From Mesorhizobium amorphae CCNWGS0123 (GTDB lineage: Bacteria > Pseudomonadota > Alphaproteobacteria > Rhizobiales > Rhizobiaceae): 64,000 bases of DNA. The stretch is taken from assembly GCF_001686985.1 (NCBI RefSeq), contig NZ_CP015318.1:2788001-2852000 (forward strand), given 5' to 3'. Both the position numbers and the translations under genes were made by a program. The notes beneath the pieces were generated by a model. The model worked only from the letters and a program-made list of their open reading frames with translations, did no database searches and was not told the DNA's origin. Within the stretch, counting starts at the first letter, position 1, and every line of letters starts with the position of its first letter. Shown piece by piece: positions 26,872 through 35,118 of the stretch.

Positions 26872-28331
26872 CCTGGGTCATACTAACTGGCAGGCAGAAC
26901 GACCTCGACCAGGTGGCGACGCCGCACAAGATCATCACCAACCGTGACTATCTTGCGCATCCGGCGCTGTTTCGCGGCCAGCGGCCGAAGGTGATCAACC
27001 TGTCGAACAATTATGGCTACCAGAGCCGCGGCTACTATGCCTCGCTGCTCGCCGGTTCGCGCGGCCACAAGGTCATCCCGACGGTCGAGACGATGATCGA
27101 CCTGTCGGAGCGCAAGCTCTACGAGCACGCGCTGCCGGAACTGGAGCTGGCGCTGAACAAATGCCGCAAGGATCTCGGCGGCGCTTTCCCGCAAAAGGTC
27201 TGCATCTTCTTCGGCATCGGCCCGTCGAAAATATGGGACCGTTTCGCCAAGCTCCTGTTCGACTGGTTCCGCGCGCCGGCGCTGGAAGTCCACATCAAGG
27301 ACAGCGCCGAATGGGCCTCGATCCGCAAGATCGGCTTTCTTCCGCTGGCCAGGATGACCGAGGACGAAGAGACCTTCTTCCTGCAGTGCCTGGAGACCTA
27401 CACCAACCGCGAATGGCGCGACACCAAGGGCCGCACGCCGGCGCGTTATACGTTCGCGACGCTGGTCGATCCGCATGAGGAACTGCCGCCGTCGGAGATA
27501 TCCTCGCTGCGCTATTGGGCCAGGATCGCCGAAAAGATGGGCGTCGAAATCGAGCCGATCACCAGGAAGGATTTGGCCAGGCTCGCCAATTACGACGCGC
27601 TGTTCATCCGCGAGACGACCTCGATTTCCAACCACACCTACCGCTTTGCCCGCCGCGCGCAGCAGGAAGGCATGCCCGTCATCGACGATCCGCTGTCGAT
27701 GATCCGCTGCACCAACAAGGTCTATCTCAACGAGCTGATGACCTACAACAAGGTGCCGGTGCCGCCGACGGTGATGATCGCCGGCACCTCGGACCTCGAA
27801 GTGGCGGCGCAGACGCTGGGCTTCCCGCTGGTGCTGAAGATCCCGGATTCCTCCTTCTCGCGCGGCGTCAAGAAATGCGAGAACCTGGAAGAATTGAAAC
27901 AGCTCGCCACCGAGTGGCTGGAGGATTCCGATCTCCTGATCGCCCAAAAGTTCATTCCGACCGAGTATGACTGGCGCGTCGGCGTGCTCGGCGGTCAGCC
28001 GCTGTTTGCCGTCCACTATCTGATGGCCAAGAAGCACTGGCAGATCGTCAATCACAAGGCCAACGGCAAGCCCGACCAGGGCGGCATCAAGACCTTCACG
28101 CTGAAGGAGACGCCGTCGCATGTCGTCGAGACGGCGGTGAAGGCGGCGCGCTGCATCGGCGACGGGCTCTATGGCGTCGACCTCAAGGAGACCAAGGACG
28201 GCGTCTTCGTCATCGAGGTCAACGACAACCCCAATCTCGACCATGGCTGGGAGGATTCCGGCGAAAAGGACGAGGTCTGGGTGCGGCTGACGCAATGGTT
28301 CCTGGAACGGCTCGACCGACCGGGGCGGTAA
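26868..28331 (+). CDS. RimK-like ATP-grasp ligase with RLAN-type N-terminus
   Basis: Predicted carboxylate-amine ligase, 487 residues. The N-terminal half (about 40-200) resembles the RLAN domain found before some RimK-like ligases (NYGYQSRGYYASLLA). The C-terminal half (about 285-485) is an ATP-grasp fold with LVLKIPDSSFSRGVKK, the KFIPTEYDWRVGVLGG motif, and metal ligands Asp438, Glu450 and Asn452 (VIEVNDNPN). RimK relatives add amino acids to protein C-termini or build short peptides. It begins inside the stop of the GNAT/peptidase gene, so the two are almost certainly made together. Whether it tags a protein or makes a small peptide cannot be told. Confidence 0.9.
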   Translation: MTWVILTGRQNDLDQVATPHKIITNRDYLAHPALFRGQRPKVINLSNNYGYQSRGYYASLLAGSRGHKVIPTVETMIDLSERKLYEHALPELELALNKCRKDLGGAFPQKVCIFFGIGPSKIWDRFAKLLFDWFRAPALEVHIKDSAEWASIRKIGFLPLARMTEDEETFFLQCLETYTNREWRDTKGRTPARYTFATLVDPHEELPPSEISSLRYWARIAEKMGVEIEPITRKDLARLANYDALFIRETTSISNHTYRFARRAQQEGMPVIDDPLSMIRCTNKVYLNELMTYNKVPVPPTVMIAGTSDLEVAAQTLGFPLVLKIPDSSFSRGVKKCENLEELKQLATEWLEDSDLLIAQKFIPTEYDWRVGVLGGQPLFAVHYLMAKKHWQIVNHKANGKPDQGGIKTFTLKETPSHVVETAVKAARCIGDGLYGVDLKETKDGVFVIEVNDNPNLDHGWEDSGEKDEVWVRLTQWFLERLDRPGR

Positions 28332-28348
28332 TTCAACCGGGGGGAAAG

Positions 28349-28621
28349 ATGCAGTTCATCGTAATCGAGGATTTTACCGGCTGCGATCGGAAGGAGATTT
28401 ACCGTCGCTTCCGCGACCGTGGTCGCCTGAAGCCGGACGAACTTGTCGTGCACCATAGCTGGATCGCGGCGGATATGAGCCGATGCTTCCTGCTGGTGGA
28501 GGCCGATGACGTTACCCTTTTGCAGCGCTGGGTCATCGAATGGGCGGATCTGGTGGAGTTCGAGATCGTTCCGGTGGCGACGAACAAGGACATGACAGAG
28601 GCATTGAGCGGGCACCTCTGA
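28349..28621 (+). CDS. DUF3303 family protein
   Basis: Small protein of 90 residues beginning MQFIVIEDF, of the DUF3303 type with a ferredoxin-like alpha/beta fold. Conserved points are HHSWIA, CFLLVEADD and EWADLVEFEIVPV. A GGGGAAAG ribosome site precedes ATG 28349. It starts 17 bp after the ATP-grasp ligase and is likely in the same transcript, so it may serve the same process. The biochemical role is unknown. Confidence 0.8.
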   Translation: MQFIVIEDFTGCDRKEIYRRFRDRGRLKPDELVVHHSWIAADMSRCFLLVEADDVTLLQRWVIEWADLVEFEIVPVATNKDMTEALSGHL

Positions 28622-28646
28622 CCGGGCGGGAAATCTTCGGCCTCTG

Positions 28647-29600
28647 CTAAGGCTTTGTCCCCAGTGTCGGCGAACCCACCGACCGCTGGCACTCTTCGGT
28701 CAGCCATGTCCTGAACGCCGCCACCACCTCGCGCCGGATGCTTCGCTGCGGGATCGTCAGGCAATAGGGTTGGCTGAGCACGAGCGCGCGTCCGACGGGC
28801 CTGACCAGCCGGCCGTCTTCGAGCGCTTCGGCGCAGTAGATGCCTTGCGCGAGCGCGATGCCGAGGCCGGATATGGCGAGGTCGAGCGCCGCCCGCGACG
28901 AGTTCGCCGACAGGCCGCGCTGCCCGGCCCGGCTGGGGGCAATGCCTGCGGCCTCGAACCAGCTGCGCCAGGACGGAAAGGACGCGCCGGTCGGCCCCCA
29001 ATCCGTATGGATCAACGGCAGGCCGGCGAGGGTACCCGCAGTTTCCGGACCGCCGATCCCGCGGGCAGTGCCTGGCTCGCTGGCGATGCCTGGCGCGCAG
29101 ACGGGATAGACGGCATCCCTGACGATCTCCTCAGTGACCTCGTCGCGATAGTGGGAACGCCCATAAGACAGCCGGATGTCGATCAGGTCGTGGTCGAACG
29201 ATACTGGATCGTCTTCGCCCCTCAGAGCGATGTCGACCGCGCCATGGCCGGCGACGAACTTCGCCAGCCGCGTCGACAGCCAGCCCATCGCCATCGAAGG
29301 CGGCACCGAGACGACCAGCCGCGAGCGTAGCTCAGCACCGCCCAATTCGCGCGACACGCTGCCGATCTCCTCGAACGCCGTCGTCAGCCTGGGCAGCATC
29401 TCGCGCCCCGCATCGGTCAGCACGGCGCGGCGGTTCACGCGCAGAAACAGCTTGCGGCCCATCTGCTCCTCGACGGTGCGGATGAGCTGGCTGACCGCTG
29501 CCGCCGAAACCGAAAGCTCCTCGGCCGCCGCAGCAAAGCTGCCGCAGCGCGCCGCCGCTTCGAAAGCCTGCAACCCGCGCAAGGATGGAAGTGCGACCAT
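28647..29600 (-). CDS. LysR-family regulator (GcvA-like)
   Basis: LysR-type transcription factor, 317 residues. The N-terminal helix-turn-helix reads GLQAFEAAARCGSFAAAAEELSVSAAAVSQLIRTVEE, with FLRVNRRAVLTDAGREML after it; the C-terminal effector domain begins near residue 90. The spacing and Arg-rich wing resemble the GcvA subgroup. It is divergent from a fatty acid desaturase gene, with an operator-like palindrome between them, so control of the desaturase and itself is expected. Confidence 0.92.
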   Translation of the reverse strand: MVALPSLRGLQAFEAAARCGSFAAAAEELSVSAAAVSQLIRTVEEQMGRKLFLRVNRRAVLTDAGREMLPRLTTAFEEIGSVSRELGGAELRSRLVVSVPPSMAMGWLSTRLAKFVAGHGAVDIALRGEDDPVSFDHDLIDIRLSYGRSHYRDEVTEEIVRDAVYPVCAPGIASEPGTARGIGGPETAGTLAGLPLIHTDWGPTGASFPSWRSWFEAAGIAPSRAGQRGLSANSSRAALDLAISGLGIALAQGIYCAEALEDGRLVRPVGRALVLSQPYCLTIPQRSIRREVVAAFRTWLTEECQRSVGSPTLGTKP

Positions 29601-29610
29601 GGTCCCTAAC

Positions 29611-29629
29611 AGATAAGTTAAGCTTATCT
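29611..29629. promoter_or_regulatory. LysR-type operator candidate
   Basis: Perfect inverted repeat AGATAAG-ttaag-CTTATCT in the 109-bp divergent region. It contains the T-N11-A pattern typical of LysR boxes. It lies 11 bp upstream of the LysR start codon, in a position suited to autoregulation. Confidence 0.65.
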
Positions 29630-29709
29630 ATCTGGCAGAAATCCTCGTTTTGCGAAAGCTATTTTGTCGATTACGGTCTTTTCGATCGGCAGGCAAGGAA
29701 CGGAACACA

Positions 29710-30600
29710 ATGGACCATCGCGACGTGATCGCATCGTTGACGCAGCAGCAGCGCGACCGGCTGACTGCCAAGTCGGATCGCCTCGGACTGGTTCATCTCG
29801 CCGCGCATTGGGGCGCGATCGTCGTCCTCGGCGCGCTGATCGCCGCGAAAGTGCCGTTCTGGCCGCTGCTGATGCTGCCGCAGGGCATATTGATCGTGTT
29901 CCTGTTCACGCTGCTGCACGAGACGATCCATCGGACCGCCTTCGAGACGCAGCGATTGAACGATCTGGCGGCGCGCGCCGCCAGCCTGGCGATCGCGCTG
30001 CCGGCGGACTGGTTCCGCTATTTCCACTTTGCGCACCATCGTTTCACCCAGGATCCCGAGAACGATCCCGAACTCGCCTTTCCAAAACCGGAAACCTGGC
30101 GGCAGTACCTGGTCCACGTCTCCGGCATTCCGGTGTGGTGGGGGCATGTCAAGACGCTCTACCTCAACGCCACCGGCCAGTGCAGCGGCAGCTACGTGCC
30201 GCCGAAGGGCCACCCCAAGGTGCGCGCCGAGGCTCGCGCCATGCTCGCCTTCTATGCCGTCCTGCTCGTGCTGGCGCTATGGTTCAAGGCGACGGTGCTG
30301 CTCTACGTCTGGATCGTGCCGGCGCTGCTCGGACAGCCGTTCCTGCGCCTCTATCTGCTGGCCGAACACGGCCGCTGCCCGCTGGTCGCCAACATGCTGG
30401 AGAACACCAGGACGACGCTTACCAACTGGTTCGTCCGCAAGCTCGCCTGGAACATGCCCTACCACACCGAGCATCATGCCTATCCGGGCGTGCCCTTCCA
30501 TCAGCTGCCGCAGTTTCATGCCCTGATCGAGCGCCACCTCAAGGTGGTCGAGAACGGCTATGTCAGCTTCCACGGCAAGTATATCGGCACGTTGAGCTAA
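29710..30600 (+). CDS. Membrane fatty acid desaturase
   Basis: Di-iron membrane desaturase or hydroxylase, 296 residues. Three His boxes are seen: HETIH (about 70-74), HFAHHRFTQ (about 105-113) and HTEHHAYP (about 254-261). Hydrophobic segments lie around 27-67 and 175-215. The frame opens at 29650, but ATG 29710 gives a normal N-terminus. The substrate could be an acyl lipid or another alkyl group; the class does not settle this. The divergent LysR gene is its probable regulator. Confidence 0.9.
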   Translation: MDHRDVIASLTQQQRDRLTAKSDRLGLVHLAAHWGAIVVLGALIAAKVPFWPLLMLPQGILIVFLFTLLHETIHRTAFETQRLNDLAARAASLAIALPADWFRYFHFAHHRFTQDPENDPELAFPKPETWRQYLVHVSGIPVWWGHVKTLYLNATGQCSGSYVPPKGHPKVRAEARAMLAFYAVLLVLALWFKATVLLYVWIVPALLGQPFLRLYLLAEHGRCPLVANMLENTRTTLTNWFVRKLAWNMPYHTEHHAYPGVPFHQLPQFHALIERHLKVVENGYVSFHGKYIGTLS

Positions 30601-30613
30601 CGCGCCCTTGGGT

Positions 30614-30916
30614 TTAGATCGGCTCGTGCCTGAAAAGATGAACCGGCTTCAGGCGCGCACGTTTGATGACGCCTTTTGCCTCAAGGTCGAGCTGGACGGC
30701 CTTCAGCCACCATCCCGCCGTTTTGCCTTCAGGGAAAAGGTCGTCGGGAAGGTTGGGCAGCAGCGCCTCTTTCGCGTCGGCCACCTTCAGTCCCGGCGCC
30801 TTGCCCGGCAGGACGGCAAGTAGCGCCCCACGCATCACCACATATTTCGCTCTATTGACCCATACAGTTCGCCCGGGCGTGTTGACGTTCTCGATTTCGA
30901 CCTTGTCGTCAGGCAT
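30614..30916 (-). CDS. Small conserved protein (DUF6958-like)
   Basis: Protein of 100 residues with no enzyme motif that I recognise. The pattern VWVNRAKYVVMRGALLAVLP...GLKVADAKEALLP...GWWLKAVQLDLEAKGVI suggests a helical winged-helix-like fold, and I recall it as the DUF6958 family. ATG 30916 was preferred to the longer frame. Its start overlaps the stop of the GFA-like gene by 8 bp, so it is the last gene of the TetR operon. Confidence 0.75.
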   Translation of the reverse strand: MPDDKVEIENVNTPGRTVWVNRAKYVVMRGALLAVLPGKAPGLKVADAKEALLPNLPDDLFPEGKTAGWWLKAVQLDLEAKGVIKRARLKPVHLFRHEPI

Positions 30917-31445
30917 GGATCTTCCCCGACACTTCAATCTTCGGATTGCGGAAACCCATTGCGATCCACGCCCCCAGAAGCTTCGCGTAGAACGACAAAG
31001 TATGGCTCCTCAGATTGGGGATGTCCTGGGGCAGGTTGGACGCGTCAGGCAGGTCGCCGGCCATTGTGCGCATCTCGGCCTTTGGGCGGGCGTCGTCCGC
31101 CCATAAATGCAGATAGACGCTCAGCCAATGCGCGCCCTTCATTTCGAGGAAGATCGGCGTGTTGCAGCAGGTCGCAACGACACGGCGCGAACCTGCATCG
31201 GCGGACAGCCGGAACTCTCTCAGGTGCTCCGTGCCGGACAGGATCCGGACACGGTCCTTACGATACTCCGCACAAGGCGTCGCGCCGTAGGATGTAAGAA
31301 CGCTCTTCGCACCGGGGAGCGTCGCCAGCCGATCTGCCGCAGCCCGGCAACTGTCGCACAGGCACTCGGACACCAGGATCGGGCTTCCCTTCAACTCCAG
31401 GCGCGTCTGTCCGCAGGCGCAACTGATCTGCGTGGTTTCGCTCAT
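30909..31445 (-). CDS. GFA-like zinc-ribbon protein (DUF6151-like)
   Basis: Protein of 178 residues related to the GFA/Mss4-like fold. Cys pairs are CACG (about 9-12), CLCDSC (about 28-33) and TCCN (about 92-95), placed to bind zinc. Classic GFA proteins were first linked to glutathione-dependent formaldehyde handling, but this branch has no proven reaction. It overlaps the TetR gene by 4 bp upstream and the DUF6958-like gene by 8 bp downstream, so the three are one operon. Confidence 0.8.
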   Translation of the reverse strand: MSETTQISCACGQTRLELKGSPILVSECLCDSCRAAADRLATLPGAKSVLTSYGATPCAEYRKDRVRILSGTEHLREFRLSADAGSRRVVATCCNTPIFLEMKGAHWLSVYLHLWADDARPKAEMRTMAGDLPDASNLPQDIPNLRSHTLSFYAKLLGAWIAMGFRNPKIEVSGKIHA

Positions 31446-32077
31446 GCTGCGTTCTCCTCCGTGATGTGAAACAGGTGCCGGATGTACCGGTCCAGATGGT
31501 CAAGGCTTTCCCGCGCAAGTTCCGGATCGTTCCCTGCCTTCGCCAGGACGAACCCGCCCTGAATGATGGTTTGCGTGTGCCGCGCGAGGCTCTCCGCCGT
31601 CCAGTCACCGATGATGCCGCGGTCCCGTCGTGCCGCCTCGATATCGGCCTCGAGCGTTGCCGCATGGCCGAAAATGCTTCGGCCACAGGCATCGCGAATG
31701 TCCGGGGAACTTGCGTAGATCTCCTGCGCCATCGTACCGACCAGGCAGGTGAACTCGGCCAGATCGCCGGCGATGATTGCCTTGCGAAAGGCAACGTAGG
31801 CGAGGACGCGCTCCAAAGGATCGGCCGGGGCGTGATAGGGCGCGTCCGCGAAGAAAACAGACGTCGTCTCGGCCCAGAACTCGGCAGCCGCAACGCCCAG
31901 AGCCTCTTTGCTCCCGAACTGATGGAAGAACGCTCCCTTCGTGACGTCGGCTGATCTGCAGAGGTCATCGACCGCTGTAGCTGCGAAGCCTTTGGTACGA
32001 ACGATATCCCGCGCCGCCTCGAGGAGCCGGGTTCGTGCGCTGCCGCGTTCCGGTGAGTGCTTGGTAGGTCTCGACAT
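31442..32077 (-). CDS. TetR-family transcriptional regulator
   Basis: TetR/AcrR repressor, 211 residues. The N-terminal DNA-binding part reads RTRLLEAARDIVRTKGFAATAVDDLCRSADVTKGAFFHQFGSKEAL; the C-terminal ligand domain is helical and ends in IRHLFHITEE. It is the first gene of a three-gene operon with overlapping stops and starts. A perfect palindrome lies 8-29 bp upstream of its start codon, so it very likely represses its own operon. The ligand is unknown. Confidence 0.93.
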   Translation of the reverse strand: MSRPTKHSPERGSARTRLLEAARDIVRTKGFAATAVDDLCRSADVTKGAFFHQFGSKEALGVAAAEFWAETTSVFFADAPYHAPADPLERVLAYVAFRKAIIAGDLAEFTCLVGTMAQEIYASSPDIRDACGRSIFGHAATLEADIEAARRDRGIIGDWTAESLARHTQTIIQGGFVLAKAGNDPELARESLDHLDRYIRHLFHITEENAA

Positions 32078-32084
32078 CTTATAT

Positions 32085-32106
32085 AAATACCGTACGGTCG
32101 GTATTT
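32085..32106. promoter_or_regulatory. TetR operator candidate
   Basis: Perfect inverted repeat AAATACCG-tacggt-CGGTATTT, with an inner palindrome ACCGTACGGT, directly upstream of the TetR start. The ACCG/CGGT half-sites and length are usual for TetR operators. Confidence 0.8.
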
Positions 32107-32272
32107 GTCAATCGGCTGGCTCGGCACGCTGCAATTTCAACAACATGACGCTAAGCGTAAAACGGACATGCTTTCCAACCGCGAAGCAGCAATTCACTCT
32201 ATCGAGGCGAGAAACTCGAAGCGGTCGTAACGCCTGACCAATTTTTGGGTCCCGAGCCTGGGGCGGTGTCGT

Positions 32273-34414
32273 CTACCCGGACTGACGCAGCGCTGCCGCG
32301 GATCTCAACAGCCGGTTGATGTCCGCCGCCTTCGACGGCACGCCGATCAGATAGCCCTGCGCCTCGACGCAGCCTGCCTCGCGCAGCATGTCGAGCTGCG
32401 CTTCGGTTTCGACGCCTTCGGCGGTGACCGTGATACCGAGCTGCGCGCCGAGCCCGATAACCGTGCGCACGATCGCCGCCGTGTCGCGATTGTCCATGTC
32501 TCGGATGAAGGAACGGTCGATCTTGATCTTGTCGACGGGAAAACGCCTGAGATAGCCGAGCGACGAATAGCCTGTACCGAAATCGTCGAGCGCGATGCGG
32601 ATGCCGAGGTCGCGCAACTGGCTGAGCGTCTTCAGCACCGTGTCGCTCTCGTCCATCAGCACGGTTTCGGTGATCTCCAGCTCGAGTCGGTCGGCCGGCA
32701 CGCCGGAAAACGCCAGTGCCGAAATCACGCTGCGGGTGAAGGTGCCGCTTTTGAGCTGCACCGCCGAGACATTGACCGCAATGCGCATCGCATGCGGCCA
32801 GCCGGCGGCCGCCGTGCAGGCTTTTCTCAGCGCCCAGTCACCCAGTTGCACGATCAATCCGGTTTCTTCGGCGGCCGGGATGAAATCGTCGGGCGCTACC
32901 AGGCCGCGTGCCGGCGAACGCCAGCGCATCAGTGCTTCCGCGCCAACGATGTCGCCGGAGGCGATGTTCATGATCGGCTGGAAATCGAGCTCGAATTCGC
33001 GCCGGGGCAGCGCCGCCTCGAGGTCAGTTTCGAGCACCTGGCGCTCCCGCACCATGGCGTCCATGCCGGGTTCGAAGAAACGGTAGACGTTGCGGCCTTC
33101 GCTCTTGCCCCGATAGAGCGCCATGTCGGCGTTCTTCAGCAGCGTGTCGGCGTCCTTGCCGTCGTCCGGGTAGAGTGCGATGCCGAGGCTGATGCCGATA
33201 TGCATGTCGCGGCTCTTGTCGCGATAGGGCTTGCCGATGACCTCGACTATGCGCCTGGCCAGGCGTTCGGCGTCGGCCGCGCCTTTGACGTTGAACTGGA
33301 TGATGGCGAACTCGTCGCCGCCGAAGCGGGCCACCACATCCGTCTCGTTGCGCAGGCAGCGCATCAGGCGCTCGGCCACGCATTTCAGCAGCCAGTCGCC
33401 GGCCGGGTGCCCAAACGTGTCGTTGACGGCCTTGAAGCGATCGAGGTCGAGCGAGAGGATCGCCAGCGGTGCGACCGTGGGCTCGCTCAGGGCTTGGTCG
33501 AGGCGCTCGCGGAACATCGAGCGGTTGGGCAGGTTGGTCAGCGTGTCGTGATGCGCAAGATGCGTCATGCGCTCTTCGGCTTGGCGGCGCTCGGTGATGT
33601 CGTCGAACGTTGCCACCCAGCCGCCGCCGGCAAGCGGCCGGCGCGCTATCAGAAGGGTCCTGCCGTCGGCAAGGCTGCGGTGGGTCGAACGCGACTCGCC
33701 GGCCTGCAGGCAGGTCATGGTTTTCGAAATTTCCCCGTCGATATCGATCTCGGCATAGATGCCGAGACGCACCAACTGCACCAGCAGCTCGCGGTGGCTC
33801 ATGCCGAGCGGGAAGTCGGCCGGCGTGACGTGATAGAGGTCGAGGAAGCGCTCGTTGCGCACGATCAGCCTGGCCTCGGTGTCGTACATCAACAGGCCTT
33901 GCGACATGTTGGCCAAAGCGGCGTCGAACCGGCGGTGCTGCTCCTTCAGCTCCTGCCCGGCGCGCCGCTGTTCGGTGATGTCCTCGTAGATCGACACCCA
34001 GCCGCCCGACGCCAGCGGCCGGTGCGAGATATTGATGATGCGCCCGTCCGACAGCACCTCCTCGTAGGTCGAGGGCCTGGCCTGGTCGATATAGGGTTTG
34101 CGGATGGCATAGAGCTCCTCGGCGCTGTGCGAGGCAACGCCGATATCGACGCTGTGCTGGAGAATGTCGAAGAAGCGTATGCCGGGCCGCACGATCCCGG
34201 CGTCGAGGCAGAAAATGCCGAGATAGTTGCCGTTGCAGATGATCATCCGCTCGTCGGCGTCGAACATGCACAGTCCGTGCGACATGTTCTCGACGGCCGC
34301 CGAAAAACGCTCGTTCTGCTCGCGCAGTTGGTCTTCGATCCGCCGTGGCTGGCCGATGCTTCCGGCGCTCCGCCTGCGCGCGGGCAAACCAGCCTTGACG
34401 TGTGCGACGGGCAT
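32273..34414 (-). CDS. PAS-PAS-GGDEF-EAL cyclic-di-GMP enzyme
   Basis: Signalling protein of 713 residues without membrane segments. Two PAS-type sensor domains (about 30-150 and 160-278) precede a GGDEF domain (about 285-445) with intact GGDEF at 365-369, and an EAL domain (about 455-705) with GAEALMRW and DDFGTGYSS. Both synthesis and breakdown of c-di-GMP are possible. The inhibitory RxxD site before GGDEF reads NETD, so product inhibition at that site is probably absent. The PAS domains likely read redox, light or a small ligand, but no cofactor residue is clear. ATG 34414 has no strong ribosome site, so the exact start is less certain. Confidence 0.93.
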   Translation of the reverse strand: MPVAHVKAGLPARRRSAGSIGQPRRIEDQLREQNERFSAAVENMSHGLCMFDADERMIICNGNYLGIFCLDAGIVRPGIRFFDILQHSVDIGVASHSAEELYAIRKPYIDQARPSTYEEVLSDGRIINISHRPLASGGWVSIYEDITEQRRAGQELKEQHRRFDAALANMSQGLLMYDTEARLIVRNERFLDLYHVTPADFPLGMSHRELLVQLVRLGIYAEIDIDGEISKTMTCLQAGESRSTHRSLADGRTLLIARRPLAGGGWVATFDDITERRQAEERMTHLAHHDTLTNLPNRSMFRERLDQALSEPTVAPLAILSLDLDRFKAVNDTFGHPAGDWLLKCVAERLMRCLRNETDVVARFGGDEFAIIQFNVKGAADAERLARRIVEVIGKPYRDKSRDMHIGISLGIALYPDDGKDADTLLKNADMALYRGKSEGRNVYRFFEPGMDAMVRERQVLETDLEAALPRREFELDFQPIMNIASGDIVGAEALMRWRSPARGLVAPDDFIPAAEETGLIVQLGDWALRKACTAAAGWPHAMRIAVNVSAVQLKSGTFTRSVISALAFSGVPADRLELEITETVLMDESDTVLKTLSQLRDLGIRIALDDFGTGYSSLGYLRRFPVDKIKIDRSFIRDMDNRDTAAIVRTVIGLGAQLGITVTAEGVETEAQLDMLREAGCVEAQGYLIGVPSKAADINRLLRSAAALRQSG

Positions 34415-34479
34415 GTAGGCGCCTGCGGACCGTGATCTGACACGATACTGTGGTAGTCGCCGGTTAATTTAGCGTTCGT

Positions 34480-35118
34480 TCAGTCAGCCGAATGCACGGT
34501 AACCGGTGCCTGGCGCTTCGCTTCGAGCGCCGCGTACCGCTTGAGGAATGCGGCCTGCGCCCAGGTCACCGAGCGTGGCGTGAAATCGAAGCTGTCGGCG
34601 TTAAAGCCGCGCGGGCGGCCGAAAAACTCCGTCGCCTCGCGGGTGGAGAAGCCGGCAAGCAGCGTCGCCTCGTAATAGGCGGCGATCTGGTCGGCGCGTT
34701 TGATCTCCTTGCGCAGACCGGCACCGAGCTCGGCCGGCAGCGAAAAGCGCAGATGGATGGCGCGCTGCAGCCTCAACTCGCAGTCCTTGTAGGAGCCGCC
34801 CATCACCGACTTGAACGGCGAGATCATGTCGCCGATGACATATTCCGGCGCATCGTGCAGCAACGCCGCCAGCCGGGCGCCGGCCGAAGCTGCCGGCATC
34901 AATTCGCCAAACAGCGACTCGACCAGCAGCGAATGCTGGGCGACCGAAAAGGCGTGCTCGCCGCTGGTCTGGCCGTTCCAGCGGGCGACGCGGGCAAGCC
35001 CGTGCGCGATGTCTGATATCTCGATGTCGAGCGGCGAGGGGTCGAGCAGGTCGAGCCGCCGTCCCGACAGCATACGCTGCCATGCGCGTGGCGGCGCCCC
35101 GGCACGGTCGGCCGCCAT
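34480..35118 (-). CDS. HD-domain hydrolase (YfbR-like)
   Basis: Metal-dependent phosphohydrolase of the HD superfamily, 212 residues. Metal ligands are visible in GEHAFSVAQHS (about 53-63) and LLHDAPEYVIGD (about 86-97), with a later Asp in KRADQIAAYYEA. This pattern resembles YfbR 5'-deoxynucleotidases. The start codon shares one base with the ygfZ stop (TGATG), so it is translated by coupling. The substrate is probably a nucleotide, but this is inference. Confidence 0.85.
   Translation of the reverse strand: MAADRAGAPPRAWQRMLSGRRLDLLDPSPLDIEISDIAHGLARVARWNGQTSGEHAFSVAQHSLLVESLFGELMPAASAGARLAALLHDAPEYVIGDMISPFKSVMGGSYKDCELRLQRAIHLRFSLPAELGAGLRKEIKRADQIAAYYEATLLAGFSTREATEFFGRPRGFNADSFDFTPRSVTWAQAAFLKRYAALEAKRQAPVTVHSAD

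Noticed and set aside
26883..28295. Minus-strand open frame of 470 codons
   Set aside because: It lies antisense to the ATP-grasp ligase, which has all expected motifs and is overlapped correctly by its neighbour.
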